The notes beneath the pieces were generated by a model. It was not told the DNA's origin. It did not search any database and saw only the letters and a program-made list of their open reading frames with translations. The translations under genes were made by a program, and so were the position numbers. Shown piece after piece: positions 41,161 to 52,500 of a DNA stretch of 64,000 bases; the first letter of the stretch is position 1; each line of letters opens with the position of its first letter. The DNA is from Rhodocyclales bacterium (GTDB taxonomy: Bacteria; Pseudomonadota; Gammaproteobacteria; Burkholderiales; Rhodocyclaceae): assembly GCA_016215645.1 (NCBI GenBank), contig JACRIX010000029.1:1-64000 (forward strand), in the 5' to 3' direction.

Positions 41161-43323
41161 CGCGCTGCCCGGCAGGTGCGCGGCGCGGATCGCGCGCAGC
41201 ACCTCATGGGCGCAGCTCGGGATCGGTGTGCCGGGGCCGAAGATGCCCTTCGCCCCGACCTTGAACAGGAAGTCGTAGTCCTGCGCCGGAATCACGCCGC
41301 CGACGAAGACGACGATGTCGCCGCCGCCCTGTTCCTTGAGTGCCGTGATCAGTGCCGGGACCAGGGTCTTGTGTCCGGCGGCCAGCGTCGACACGCCGAT
41401 GGCATGGACGTCGTTTTCGATCGCCTGGCGCGCCGCTTCCTCGGGGGTCTGGAACAGCGGGCCGACGTCGACGTCGAAGCCGAGGTCGGCAAAGGCCGTC
41501 GCCACCACCTTGGCGCCGCGGTCGTGGCCGTCCTGGCCGAGCTTGGCGATCATGATGCGCGGCCGGCGACCTTCGGCGGCGGCGAATTCGTCGGTGAGTT
41601 CGCGAACCTCGTCCAATCCGGGGGAATCTCCAAAAGCCGCACTATAAACCCCGGATACGGTCTGGTTGTTGGCGCGATGGCGGCCCCAGACCTTTTCCAG
41701 CGCATCCGAAATCTCGCCGCCGGTGGCGCGCAGGCGCGTGGCCTGGATCGCCAGGTCGAGCAGGTTGCCGGTCTTGGTGGCGGCGGCATCGGTCAGCGCG
41801 TCAAGCGCGGCCTGCACGGCTTTGCCATTGCGGCTGGCGCGGATGGTCTTGAGGCGGGCAATCTGCGAATCCCGCACGGCCGAGTTGTCGATTTCGAGGA
41901 TGTCGATCGGTGCCTCTTCCGTGAGCTTGTACTTGTTCACGCCGACGATGACGTCCTTGCCGGAGTCGATGCGCGCCTGCTTTTCGGCGGCGCATTTCTC
42001 GATCTGAAGCTTGGCCCAGCCGCTTTGCACCGCCTGGGTCATGCCGCCCATCCTGTCGACTTCCTCGATGATCGCCCAGGCCTGGTCGGCGATGTCCTGG
42101 GTCAGCCTTTCCATCATGTAGCTGCCGGCCCAGGGATCGATCACGTTCGTGATGTGCGTCTCTTCCTGGATGATGAGCTGGGTGTTGCGCGCGATGCGCG
42201 AGCTGAACTCGGTGGGCAGGGCGATGGCCTCGTCGAGCGAGTTGGTGTGCAGGGACTGTGTACCGCCGAAGACCGCTGCCATGGCTTCGATCGTGGTGCG
42301 AACGACGTTGTTGTACGGATCCTGTTCGGTCAGCGACCAGCCCGAGGTCTGGCAGTGCGTGCGCAGCATCATCGACTTCGGGTTGCCCGGGTTGAACTCC
42401 TTCATGATCCGCCACCAGAGCAGGCGGGCGGCGCGCATCTTGGCGATTTCGAGGTAGAAGTTCATGCCGATGGCCCAGAAGAAGGACAGGCGCCCGGCGA
42501 ATTCATCGACGTTCATGCCGGCGGCGAGCGCCGTCTTCACGTACTCGCGGCCGTCGGCCAGCGTGAATGCAAGTTCCAGCGCCTGGGTCGCGCCGGCTTC
42601 CTGCATGTGGTAGCCGGAGATCGAGATCGAATTGAACTTCGGCATGTGCTTCGCCGTGAAACCGATGATGTCAGCGATGATGCGCATCGACGGCTCGGGC
42701 GGGTAGATATAGGTGTTGCGGACCATGAACTCCTTGAGGATGTCGTTCTGTATGGTCCCGGAAAGCTTGTCCTGCGACACGCCCTGCTCTTCGGCGGCGA
42801 CCACGTAACCAGCGAGGATGGGAAGCACGGCACCGTTCATGGTCATCGACACCGAGATCTTGTCCAGCGGAATGCCGTCGAAGAGGATCTTCATGTCCTC
42901 GACGGAATCGATGGCGACGCCAGCCTTGCCGACATCGCCCGTGACACGCGGGTGGTCCGAGTCATAGCCGCGGTGCGTGGCGAGGTCGAAGGCCACCGAG
43001 ACACCCTGACCGCCGGCAGCGAGCGCCTTGCGGTAGAAAGCGTTGGAGGCTTCGGCCGTGGAGAAGCCGGCGTACTGGCGGATGGTCCAGGGGCGCACGG
43101 CGTACATCGTCGCCTGCGGCCCGCGGATGAAAGGGGCGAAGCCGGGCAGGGTATCGGCGTAGGGCAGGCCTTCGACATCCGCTTTGGTGTACAGCGGCTT
43201 GACCGTCAGGCCTTCAGGCGTCACCCAGTTCAGGCCGGCGACGTCACCGCCCGGCGCAGACTTGGCGGCGGCCTTGGTCCAGGCGTCGATCGAGGGGATG
43301 CTGACTTCGGGTGCCTTGCTCAT
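41158..43323 (-). CDS. scpA: Methylmalonyl-CoA mutase
   Basis: Adenosylcobalamin-dependent mutase of 721 residues that rearranges methylmalonyl-CoA to succinyl-CoA. It is a one-polypeptide form with a TIM-barrel substrate domain ([29 protein letters not shown], in part, and [19 protein letters not shown]) and a C-terminal B12 domain with [18 protein letters not shown] near residue 600 for the cobalt-ligand histidine. It opens the mutase-meaB-pccB-pccA run and is transcribed away from a FadR-type regulator, which probably controls it. Confidence 0.96.
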   Translation of the reverse strand: MSKAPEVSIPSIDAWTKAAAKSAPGGDVAGLNWVTPEGLTVKPLYTKADVEGLPYADTLPGFAPFIRGPQATMYAVRPWTIRQYAGFSTAEASNAFYRKALAAGGQGVSVAFDLATHRGYDSDHPRVTGDVGKAGVAIDSVEDMKILFDGIPLDKISVSMTMNGAVLPILAGYVVAAEEQGVSQDKLSGTIQNDILKEFMVRNTYIYPPEPSMRIIADIIGFTAKHMPKFNSISISGYHMQEAGATQALELAFTLADGREYVKTALAAGMNVDEFAGRLSFFWAIGMNFYLEIAKMRAARLLWWRIMKEFNPGNPKSMMLRTHCQTSGWSLTEQDPYNNVVRTTIEAMAAVFGGTQSLHTNSLDEAIALPTEFSSRIARNTQLIIQEETHITNVIDPWAGSYMMERLTQDIADQAWAIIEEVDRMGGMTQAVQSGWAKLQIEKCAAEKQARIDSGKDVIVGVNKYKLTEEAPIDILEIDNSAVRDSQIARLKTIRASRNGKAVQAALDALTDAAATKTGNLLDLAIQATRLRATGGEISDALEKVWGRHRANNQTVSGVYSAAFGDSPGLDEVRELTDEFAAAEGRRPRIMIAKLGQDGHDRGAKVVATAFADLGFDVDVGPLFQTPEEAARQAIENDVHAIGVSTLAAGHKTLVPALITALKEQGGGDIVVFVGGVIPAQDYDFLFKVGAKGIFGPGTPIPSCAHEVLRAIRAAHLPGSA

Positions 43324-43407
43324 GGTTTGTCCTTTTGGTTACGGCCGCTGCGTTTAACGCCGATGATGCCGGCGTTAGCCTCCGCTGAAACTTCGTTTTC
43401 AATGCGC

Positions 43408-43436
43408 TTGACTTCCTGCCCAAGAGGTATGATACT
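43408..43436 (+). promoter_or_regulatory. Candidate promoter of the FCD regulator gene
   Basis: TTGACT at 43408-43413 and GATACT at 43431-43436 have 17-base spacing; an overlapping TATGAT lies at 43428. Transcription would start about six bases before the ATG at 43449, giving a nearly leaderless message that begins inside the palindrome. Confidence 0.45.
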
Positions 43437-43457
43437 GCATCCATAATTATGAATGCA
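43436..43457. promoter_or_regulatory. 22-bp near-perfect palindrome (candidate regulator operator)
   Basis: The half-sites TGCATNCATAA and TTATGNATGCA are symmetric with a mismatch at only one pair of positions. The palindrome covers the start codon of the FCD/GntR gene and lies 113 bases upstream of the methylmalonyl-CoA mutase start on the other strand, so one site could control both. Confidence 0.65.
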
Positions 43458-44120
43458 AGAGCGCCGTCGAAAATTCTCGTCCTTCCCGCCCTCTACGAGC
43501 AGGTGGCGGAACGCTTGCGCCAACGCATCTTCTCCCACGAACTGCAACCGGGAAGCTGGATCGACGAACAGGCACTGGCGCTGGAGTATGGCATCAGCCG
43601 CACGCCGCTGCGCGAGGCGCTCAAGGTGCTTGCGGCGGAAGGCCTGGTGGTGCTCAAGCCGCGCCGCGGCTGCTATGTCACCGAGTTGTCCGAGCAGGAC
43701 ATCGACGAAGTCTTCCCCGTCATGGCCCTGCTCGAAGGGCGTGTCGCCGAAGAGGCCGCGCGCCGTATCACCAGCGCCGACTTTGCGCGCCTCGAAGCCA
43801 TCCACGCCGACCTGGAAAAGCACGCGGCGGCCAACAATGCCGACCGCTTTTTCGAAGCCAACCAGCGCTTCCATACCGCACTGCAGGACATTGCCGGGAA
43901 CCGCTACCTGGCCCAGTTGATCGACGATGCGCGCAAGGTGATCAAGCTGACGCGGCGCGACTCCCTGCGCCTGGAAGGGCGCCTTAAACAGTCGCTCGCC
44001 GAGCACCGCGAAATCCTCGACGCCTTGCGCGACAAGGATGCCGACCGTGCCCGCCAGCACATGCACGACCACCTGATATCCGGCCGCACCGCGCTGGCGA
44101 AGCTGGCCGGATCGAACTGA
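43449..44120 (+). CDS. GntR-family (FCD/FadR subgroup) transcriptional regulator
   Basis: DNA-binding protein of 223 residues. The N-terminal winged helix reads LYEQVAERLRQRIFSHELQPGSWIDEQALALEYGISRTPLREALKVLAAEG, in part. A helical FCD effector domain follows with metal-ligand-like histidines (RFHTALQDIAGN, SLAEHREILDAL, ARQHMHDHL). Its divergent position beside the mutase operon suggests that it controls propionate or methylmalonyl metabolism; the effector is unknown. The only in-frame start near the domain is the ATG at 43449, inside a palindrome, so autoregulation is likely. A repeat copy at 43759 is read in frame. Confidence 0.9.
   Translation: MNARAPSKILVLPALYEQVAERLRQRIFSHELQPGSWIDEQALALEYGISRTPLREALKVLAAEGLVVLKPRRGCYVTELSEQDIDEVFPVMALLEGRVAEEAARRITSADFARLEAIHADLEKHAAANNADRFFEANQRFHTALQDIAGNRYLAQLIDDARKVIKLTRRDSLRLEGRLKQSLAEHREILDALRDKDADRARQHMHDHLISGRTALAKLAGSN
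43759..43784 (-). repeat. Dispersed GTCGGCGCTG repeat, copy 10 (inside FCD regulator gene)
   Basis: Core plus CGCCGTAT distal block, translated as RRITSADF; copy 2 in the methyltransferase gene is translated in the same frame as RRLASADF. Confidence 0.6.
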
Positions 44121-44121
44121 A

Positions 44122-44138
44122 CCGGCGCCACGCGCCGG
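44122..44138. terminator. Stem-loop between convergent genes
   Basis: CCGGCGC and GCGCCGG form a 7-bp stem with a three-base loop, one base after the regulator stop and nine bases before the end of the hydrolase gene. No T-run is seen, so a terminator role is only suggested. Confidence 0.4.
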
Positions 44139-44147
44139 CCCGTCGCC

Positions 44148-45041
44148 CTACACCCCGTTCTGCTTCAGCCAGGCCAGCAGACGCTTCCAGCCGTCCTCGG
44201 CCGGCTCCTTGCGGTAGGTCGGGCGATAGTCGGCGTGGAAGGCGTGCGGAGCGCCCTCATAGACGTGGATCTGCGACTTGCCGCCTGCCTTGGCGATCGC
44301 GTCCTTCATCGCACTCACGTCATCCATCGGGATGCCCTGATCGGCGGAGCCATACAGCCCCAATACCGCCCCCTTGATCTGCGCGGCGATGTCGAGCGGA
44401 TACTTCGGCGTGCGCTCGTTGACCTCCCCATCGATGCGTCCGTACCAGGCCACGCCGGCCTTCACTCCCGGGTTGTGCGCGGAATACAGCCAGGTGATGC
44501 GCCCGCCCCAGCAAAAACCCGTAATCGCCAGTCGTGAGGGGTCACCGCCATTCTTGCCGGCCCAGGCGACGCAGGCATCGAGGTCGGACATCACGCCGGC
44601 ATCGGGCACCTTGCCGACGATGCTGGCAAGAATGTCCTGGATGTTGGTCAGCTTGCGCGGATCGCCGTAGCGGGCGAAGAGTTCGGGGGCAATCGCCATA
44701 TAGCCTTCCTTCGCCAGGCGCCGGCAGACATCGGCAATGTACTCATGTACGCCGAAGATCTCGGACACCACCAGGACCACCGGCGCGCCGGTCTTGCCGG
44801 CGGGCATGGCGCGATAGGCCACCATCTCGCCATCCTTGACCGGCACCTTGACCTCGCCCGCCCTCAAGCCATCGGTGCCCGTCTTGATCGGGCTTTGCGC
44901 CGCGCTCGGCTGGACGGCCAGCGCGAAACCGGCACCCAATGCAGTAACCAGAAAGCCGCGACGGCCAACATGGAGAGCCGGCATGAGGCTGTCGAATTGA
45001 GCAACTTCATCTGCTCGGGTGGTGGGATCTTCTTGGGTCAT
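44148..45041 (-). CDS. Exported dienelactone hydrolase-family protein (Tat-type signal)
   Basis: Alpha/beta-hydrolase of 297 residues. A twin-arginine-type leader ([26 protein letters not shown]) sits about 28 residues in. The hydrolase has the nucleophile cysteine in GFCWGGR, the aspartate in [10 protein letters not shown] and the histidine in [10 protein letters not shown], matching the Cys-Asp-His triad of dienelactone hydrolases. Members without a neighbouring aromatic-degradation operon, as here, have uncertain substrates. The ATG at 45041 has an AAGGAGACAGG site and is preferred over the longer frame that starts at 45077. Confidence 0.88.
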   Translation of the reverse strand: MTQEDPTTRADEVAQFDSLMPALHVGRRGFLVTALGAGFALAVQPSAAQSPIKTGTDGLRAGEVKVPVKDGEMVAYRAMPAGKTGAPVVLVVSEIFGVHEYIADVCRRLAKEGYMAIAPELFARYGDPRKLTNIQDILASIVGKVPDAGVMSDLDACVAWAGKNGGDPSRLAITGFCWGGRITWLYSAHNPGVKAGVAWYGRIDGEVNERTPKYPLDIAAQIKGAVLGLYGSADQGIPMDDVSAMKDAIAKAGGKSQIHVYEGAPHAFHADYRPTYRKEPAEDGWKRLLAWLKQNGV

Positions 45042-45112
45042 TCCTGTCTCCTTGCGGATCAAGTGGGGACCGTACAATAACCCGCCGCACCATCCAATTC
45101 AATGAGGACACC

Positions 45113-45697
45113 ATGAGCACGCCGCCGATCAGCCGTTACCCCGTACCCAAGCTTGATGACCTGCCCGAGGACATCCGCGCCCGCATCCTGGAAGTGCAGG
45201 AAAAATCCGGCTTCGTGCCCAACGTCTTCCTCGCCCTGGCGCATCGCCCGGCGGAGTGGCGCGCCTTCTTCGCCTATCACGACGCCCTGATGGAAAAGGA
45301 AAGCGGACTGACCAAGGCCGAGCGGGAGATGATCGTGGTCGCCACCTCGAATGCCAACGGATGCCAGTACTGCGTGGTTGCCCACGGTGCCATCCTGCGC
45401 ATCCGCGCCAAGAACGCACTGGTCGCCGACCAGGTGGCAATCAATCACCGCAAGGCCGACCTCACCCCGCGGCAGAAGGCCATGCTGGACTTCGCCATGA
45501 AGGTGGCGCTGGATTCAGCGGCCATCGGCGACGCCGACTACGAAACCCTGCACGGCCACGGCTTCAATGACGAGGACATCTGGGACATCGGCGCCGTCGC
45601 CGCCTTCTTTGGCCTCAGCAACCGCATGGCCAACATGACCGGAATGCGGCCGAACGACGAGTTCTACCTCATGGGGCGTCTGCCGAAGCAAAAATAG
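45113..45697 (+). CDS. AhpD-like carboxymuconolactone decarboxylase-family (peroxidase-related) protein
   Basis: Alpha-helical protein of 194 residues. The redox motif is ATSNANGCQYCVVAHGAILR, the CxxC-xxxH pattern of AhpD-like alkylhydroperoxidases, and the protein is of the longer peroxidase-related subgroup (LTPRQKAMLDFAMKVAL near the end). It probably reduces or handles peroxides through the cysteine pair; the electron donor is unknown. It is divergent from the hydrolase gene, 71 bases apart, and converges on the FecR-domain gene. Confidence 0.9.
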   Translation: MSTPPISRYPVPKLDDLPEDIRARILEVQEKSGFVPNVFLALAHRPAEWRAFFAYHDALMEKESGLTKAEREMIVVATSNANGCQYCVVAHGAILRIRAKNALVADQVAINHRKADLTPRQKAMLDFAMKVALDSAAIGDADYETLHGHGFNDEDIWDIGAVAAFFGLSNRMANMTGMRPNDEFYLMGRLPKQK

Positions 45698-45750
45698 ACG
45701 CGACCCCGCATCCGGCGCACAAGCAGGGGCTAAACGAACCGCAAGCGAAT

Positions 45751-45785
45751 CCCGGACAACCGGGTGTCGGCGGCATCTGCCGCCG
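45751..45785. terminator. Pair of stem-loops between convergent genes
   Basis: CCCGG-ACAA-CCGGG at 45751-45764 is followed by CGGCGGCA-TC-TGCCGCCG at 45768-45785. They lie between the AhpD-like gene and the FecR-domain gene. There is no T-run, so a role in ending transcription is inferred from position only. Confidence 0.4.
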
Positions 45786-45799
45786 GATGGTTCAGGAAA

Positions 45800-46507
45800 C
45801 TAGAGCTTGCACTCCGACTCTTCAGACTTGCCGATGCCCTTGCCGCCGCCCTTGTTCTGTGCAATCGAACTCGGCATGGTGACCTGAATCCCCTGCTGCG
45901 GCGGGACCTGCTGCGGGGGCGTACTGGCGTTGGAAACGAAGCCGAACTGACCGGCATTGAGTTGTACCGTGCCGGCCTTGTTGGTCATCACCACCGCACC
46001 GCTGGTGACATCCACGTGAAGACCGTTCGGTGGTGGCTTGCCCCCCGTGGTGGGCACGCCCCCGCAGTCGTTCTGGCAGAGCAGTGCGCCGAAATGGGTG
46101 CCGCGGATGCCAATGGTCGCGGTTTCCGTCTGAAACGTGATTTTTTCGCGGTTGCGTTTGCCGACCAGGCCGGTGACCGCGCGCAGGCCACCCTTGAACA
46201 TGTTCATCACGACGTTGTCGCTCTCGGGCTTGCCGGCGACGTAGTTGTAGCTTTCAATCTTCAACTGGGTGCCCGGACGCATGACGACCTCGCCCCCGTC
46301 GGCAAATTTGATACGCGCGAAGGTTTCTGCCTCCGTGTTCAGCGTATCGCCCTCCTGTACCTCCGACTTGACGGACAGCAACTTGCTGCTGCCATCCGCG
46401 CGTTTCGCGGACAGGGTCCCCGACAAATGCGTAATCTGCCCGGCCGTTCCGGCCAGTGCCGCGAAGGGAAGCGACGCGATAAGAAAGACCAGGACACGTG
46501 CTTTCAT
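45800..46507 (-). CDS. FecR-domain secreted protein linked to the TpsA gene
   Basis: Periplasmic or exported protein of 235 residues with the signal peptide MKARVLVFLIASLPFAALAG. The FecR domain covers ITHLSGTLSAKRADGSSKLLSVKSEVQEGDTLNTEAETFARIKFADGG (quoted in part), QLKIESYNY and TATIGIRGTHFGALLC. It has no membrane-anchored anti-sigma N-terminus, so it is of the free FecR-domain type rather than a sigma-factor regulator. Cysteines occur at CQNDC and at the end (ESECKL). It starts 13 bases after the TpsA stop and so is probably the last gene of that operon. Its role is unknown. Confidence 0.82.
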   Translation of the reverse strand: MKARVLVFLIASLPFAALAGTAGQITHLSGTLSAKRADGSSKLLSVKSEVQEGDTLNTEAETFARIKFADGGEVVMRPGTQLKIESYNYVAGKPESDNVVMNMFKGGLRAVTGLVGKRNREKITFQTETATIGIRGTHFGALLCQNDCGGVPTTGGKPPPNGLHVDVTSGAVVMTNKAGTVQLNAGQFGFVSNASTPPQQVPPQQGIQVTMPSSIAQNKGGGKGIGKSEESECKL

Positions 46508-46520
46508 GGCATGAATGGTA

Positions 46521-49500
46521 TCAGGAACACTGAGCGACTTTCTTCTGGGCAGGCTTTTCATCCTTCTTTTCGTCCTTGGCTTGGCTCTTCTTGTCCTTGT
46601 CCTTGTCCTTGTCCTTATCCTTGTCGCCCTGCTTCTCGTCCTTGGTGCCGGCGCCATCCTTGGCGTTCGATGTTGACGACCGGCCATCGGAAGTGGACTG
46701 ATCGCCGTTCGTCGAGCCCGTTCCGCTGCTGCCGGTTGCCCCGGAACCACTGCTGCCGCCGTCGCCCAAGCCCGTGCCGCCGCTACCACTTCCGCCGGTG
46801 CCGCTGGTGCCGCTTCCACCGGTTCCCGTACCTCCAAGCGGCGGGCTGTCGAAGGAATCGCTGCCGAAAGTACCCTCGCTGCCGCCGGTGGTTCCGCCCA
46901 GGCTGGCCAACGGCTGACCCGTTCCGGAAGTCCCGCTGGTGGGCGGTGGCGGTGCGCTATCGTCCGTTGGCGGCCTGGTGGTGTCGGCATCTTCCGTGGC
47001 GCGGTTCAATTCGTTCACGACGACGGTAGTAGTGCCCGCCGCCGGCGGGGCATAGTCGATATGCAGACCGCCAGCGCCCGCCGCCGGGGTGCTCGTGTTG
47101 CCCACGAAGAACCCGCTGCCGGCGCCGGCAATCACCACTCCACCGCTTTCACGAACCGTAAAGTCGAGATAGATGCTCCCCGGGGGACTGTTCGAGTCGG
47201 CCAGCAAGTAGGACCCGTTCAGCAACGACAGGGTTGACGCCGGTCCGGTCAAGGTGATCTTGATATCGTTACCTGCATCGAAGTAGGAAGCATTGTTCAA
47301 GGTAATGTCGCCGGACGCGAAGCCGGTGATGTTGCTGGTCGGACTGTGGGCGTAGAGGGCGCCGCCATAGCTGCCGTTGATGTTCGCGAGATTGAACTCG
47401 AGCTGGCCACTGGTAGAGACTTCGCCGCTGAGGTTCAGATTGCCTGAACCGAGAGCCGGCCCGCGCAGAAGGACGTTGGCACCTGACAATTTGGTCGTCT
47501 TCACTCCGGTGCCGATGTTGATCTGGGAGCCGAACACCATTGCGTCGCCGGTGGCGACGACCTCGCCATTGACAATATTTACCGTCGGCGCCGCGAGGCT
47601 GACCGTTCCACCCTGGACGAAGCTGTTGATGTTCAGGGCCGCACCCGAACTCAGTCCTAGGCTGGCTGGCGTGGTCAAAGGCCCGGCCACCGTCAGACCG
47701 CTTCCTCCAGACAGCAATACGCTGCCGCCGCCAAGTAGTGCGCCGTTGTACGTCAGCGCATTCTGGGGCGCCGCGATCAGGATATCGCCTGCGCCGCCCA
47801 AGGTGCTGAAGGAATGGCTCGAGGTCAGCGTCAGATCGCTGCCAGCGTGCTGGAAGTTGATGGCGCTCTCGGCCGTGGCATTGTCCGCCAAGGCGATATT
47901 GGCCGGTACCGCGCCACCCTGATGGCTGATCGCGATGCCACCGCTGCCGCTGTTGGTGATGCTGGCACTGAGCGTCGCGGCATTGGCCAGATTGGCGAGG
48001 ATCGGACCCGTGGCGTACAGGCTGACAACCTGGTTATTGGAGCTCAGGTTCTGAACGGCAATAGTCTTGCCGGCAAAGGTCGCCGCCGGTCCGCTGCCCG
48101 GATGGTCGTAACCGGCGCGGATCAGGGCTGGGGCAGCGCCACCAACCGTCACCACGCCGAGCAGGCTGACATTGTCAGCCGCCATCACATTCAGGCTGGT
48201 GCCCGTCGCGGTGAGGCTGCCCGCCGTGGCGTACTGGGAAATCCGGCCCGTGGTGCCGTCGGGAAAATCGCCGTGGTTGGCAAACAGGCCGACATGGGCA
48301 CCCTGAACCACACTGCCGTTGCCGAGCACGACATTGCCGCCATAGGCACTGGTCTGCGTCAGGCCCGCCAGGGAGGTGTAATTATCAACACCGGCATAGA
48401 TGTTGAGGTTCATCGGCGATTCGATCCGGCCTTGTGATACCACACTGCCATCGGCGGCCAGGACCACGTCAAAGCTCGAATAGAGGTTGCCGCCGGACTG
48501 CAGAATGCTGCCCGCCGACTCGGACGCGCCAATCGAATAGGCTGCCAGGTTGCCTCCATAGGCAGCGATGGAACTGGTGGCGCCGAGGTTCAGGTTTCCA
48601 CCGTAGTAGGGGATAGCGGAACTATATCCAGACCAGATATCGATGGCGCCGCCGGTCGATACGACGGTGCCGTTGATCGTCACGTCGCGGTCGCCGCGCA
48701 TCGAGACATTGCCGGCGCTGGTAATGGTGCCGGCCTGGGTGAGACCGCCGCCGCCCGCACTGCCATAGGCTTTAAGTATGGTCGCCCCGCCAGCGGTGAT
48801 CGAGGTTCCGCCGTCAAGGACCAGATTGCCACCGTAGGCGTTGGGCATCGCCGCCAGCCCGTTCACGCCAGCCTGGACGTCGATGCCGCTGGCGGTCGAA
48901 CTCAGCAGGCCGGCCAGGTTTGCATTTCTCCCGGCGCGGATCATGATCCCGCCCATCCCGCCATTAACCGTCGATCCACCCGCGCGAGTGATGTCGCCCT
49001 GGTTTCCGTCGGCATTCATTGCGGCAAGCGTGAGGCCGCCATAACCCTGCAGCGTGCCGCTGCCGATCATCAGGTTGCCGCCGTAGCCCATCATCATGGT
49101 GTCGCCGGCAGTGACGTTGAGCATGCCCGTAGCCGCCGTGAGCGAACCGTTGAGCACGACGTTCCTCAGGCCATTCACCGTGACCGTCGAGCCGTAGATG
49201 GTGCCCGCGGTCTGCGTCAGGTCGCCTTGCGCGACGCTGCCGGCCTTGGCCAGCAGGTTCACGCCCATGCCGGCGTCGGCCGTGAGGTTGCCGCCGATGC
49301 TCAAGTTGCCGCCGTAGCCGCTGGGCATCGCCACGCCGTTCATGCCGGTCTGGATGTCGATCCCGCCGCCGGAATGTATCGGCCCGGCGAGGGTCGCATT
49401 GGCGCCGCTGCGGATGCTGACGTTGGCGCCCATGTTGGCGGCGTCGAGCGAGCCGCCGGTCTGGGTCAGGATGCCCTGTCCGCCGGTGGCATTGTTGGCG

Positions 49501-52500
49501 ATCAGGTTGATGCCGCCGTAGCCCGTGATCGTGCTGGCGTTGAGGTTGATGCTGCCGCCGTAGGCGTTGATGGTGGGTGCCATCGTGCCCGTCACGCCCG
49601 CCTGGAGATCGACGGCGTTCATCGTGGTGGCGGTGGAATTCACCGTGCCGGAAAGTTCGACGTTGCGTCCGGCGTAGATCTTGACGTAGCCCGTCGGGCC
49701 GGCGCTGCTTAGGGTGCCGCCCGCCACCGTGATGTCGCCGGTGCCGCCGTAGGCGTTGGTCGCCACCAAGCTTACGCCGCCGTAGCCGGAGACGGCGCCG
49801 CCCGAATTGATCAGCAGGTTCCCGCCATAGCCTGGCGGACCGGCAACGAGGCTGACGGTACTGGCGCTGTTGCCTGCCGCATTCGCGGTGCCGATCGATA
49901 CGCCATGACCGCCCGCGGAACCCACGGTGAGGTTGCCGTGGGCTTCCACGCTGACGATTGTCGGACTGCCGACCCCGTCCGTGTCGCTGCCGATGATGAT
50001 CTTGCCGTTCGGGTTGCCGGTGCTGTCGTTGAAGCTGATGTTGCCTGGCGACAGGATGGTGACGCTGGCACCATACGCCGCCGCCTTGGAACCGACGGCA
50101 ACGAAACTCGAATCGGCGGTGAGGTTGATGTTGCCGCCGGAGATCTGCACGCTGCCCTGGCCCTCGATGCTGCCGATCAGTACCGGTGCCGAGCTGCCAC
50201 TCCCCGAAGTGGCGGTCAGGTCGCCGCCGACCACGAGGGCGACCAGTCCATTGTTGCGGTTCGCGATGTAGGCCGCGCCACCGTAGGGGGCGCCGACTAC
50301 CGAACTGCTGCCACCGGTCATGGTCAGGTTGCCGACGGTTTGAACCATCAGCATCGTTCCTGCCTCGTTGCTGATGCCGGCACCACCGACGCTGGCGGTG
50401 CCGCCGTGGATCGTGATGGCATTGGCGAAGACGGTCTGCGAGCCGCTGCCATCGCTGTAAATCCCGGCATCGTTGGACAGATCATGATTTTCGCCGCCAT
50501 ACGCCAGGGCGCTGCCGCCGGCGCTGCCGCCGGTCAGGACGATGTCGGAATTCCCCAGGATCTGCTGGGTGGTGGCTGCGGGAGTCTGGTTCTCGATGCT
50601 CGCCGAATTCTTGGTTCCGCCGGAGCCGCCGGAAATGTGCAATTGGCCACCGCCCGGCGTGAAATCGATCGTCTGCGCGGCGAACACGTTTTCGATGCGC
50701 GCATCATTGCTGCCACCACGGCAGGCCTCGCCGAGTACCGCGTAGCAATCCGACCCGTAATAGCCCTGGGTGCCGGTCCCGTTGCCGCCCGCAAGGCTGA
50801 TGGTCCCGCCGCCATAGACTAGGATATGCTGGTTTCCCGTGCCGGTGCCGGCCCCCGCGTTCCACTGCCCGTGCTGGATGCGGGCCTGGTTGTTGTAGCC
50901 CCCGACGCCACCACCGCCCGCCAGTTGCAGGGTGCCGCCGTAGAGCGTGATGGACTGATTTCCGAACGCCTGGATCTCCGCCACGTTGTCGTGGCCGGCC
51001 GCGCCGCCGAAAAGCCTGATGTTGGCCGCCTGAACGGTCTGGCTTCCGGCCGACCAGATGCCGACCGAACCGCCGTAGGGGTTGCCGCCGTAGCCACCGA
51101 CATTGTTTGCCGATCCGGCTTGCAGCCAGACTTCGCCACTTCCAACCTGGATATCCTGCGCCATCGCCGACTTGATCGAGACTCCCGTGCCCTGGCCGCT
51201 CAGGTCCTCCTGTGCGCCGCTGCCGTAGAACGCGAAGGTGGTGCCACCGCCAGGAGTGCCGGGATTGACCGAACTGCCACCATATGCACGCAGGTTCGCT
51301 GCGGAAATGTTCATCATCCCGCCGCTCTTGACGATGGTTCCGCGATTGGCGCCTGTCAGGACCAGGTCGCCGGAACTGCTGAGGCCCATTCCCATCCCGG
51401 ACGCCAGGCCACCGTCGACGATCGTGATGTCGTTGTTGGCATTGATGAACAAACCGGCACCCGCTGCCTGATCGCCGGCCAATTGAATGCCGCCGCCGCC
51501 GCTGGTGATGCTCAGTGAAGCTCCGGCGCGAATGCTTGCCGTACCTGCGGCCGTTTCGGTAAATGTATTGAAGGGTCCGGATATCGTGTAGCTGGCGCCC
51601 GAGGACGCGAAGCGAATGTTCCCGTCGACCGTCAGATTGAAGTTGCCCGGGGTCGTCTCGTTCTGTCCGGCGAAATAGGGCAGCAGCGTCACGCCGCCGT
51701 AATAGGCTTTGAGATTGACGTCGCCGCTTGCCGTCACGTTGCGAATCGCGAGGTCGCCGCCGCCGACGCTGGTGGCTCGAATTCCGCTGATCGAAGAATT
51801 CAGGGCGACGCTGTTGGCAATGAATTCAATGCCGTCCGTTCCGGATGCGCCGCCGACGCCGCCGCCGCCGTTGAGCGACAGGTGCCCAGCCTTCACCCCG
51901 TAGTAGCCACCGCCGTCGCCAAGATCATTGATGTCGGCAGTGCTGGAGGTTGTCAGGTGCACCCGTTTCGGCACCGTCGTCGCCCCATTGAGGGTGAAGT
52001 CGGCATTGTCGAGCTTTATGTTGCGGTTGGTCGTGGGCAAGGATCCGACGAGCGGATCATTGGGCACGCCGACTCCGCCGATCCAGATGCGGCAGCCCTC
52101 CTGGCCCGTGCCGCAATTCGAGGCGCCATTGGCGGGCAGGTAGATCCTCGTCAACTCGGTGTTGTCGAGGCTGAAATGGGGGGCCTGGGTCGAAAAATTG
52201 CCCAGTCGGATATCGCCCGTGGTCGTTGGCAGGAAGGCAACGTCGCCGCCGCCCAGTGCGGCGCCGGCACTGGCCGTCGCGTCGTAGTTCAACTTGATGC
52301 TGGCGGAGGAAGCGATTTCCACATCCGCGGCGACGATCCCGACAGCCACCTTGGCCGAGCCATAGGCGCCGAGGCCGCCGCTGGCATCAAGGAGATGGGC
52401 ATTGCTGGTGGTTCCGATGAAGGCCCCGTGGTTCATGGTGAAGCTGCCGATTCCGTCGCGATTGCTGTCGGCGTCCAGCAGGATGCGTCCGCCGTAGCCG

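Noticed and set aside
48108-49836. CRISPR-like periodicity in the TpsA gene
   Set aside because: The blocks of about 247 bases are coding, diverged and without constant short repeats or spacers.
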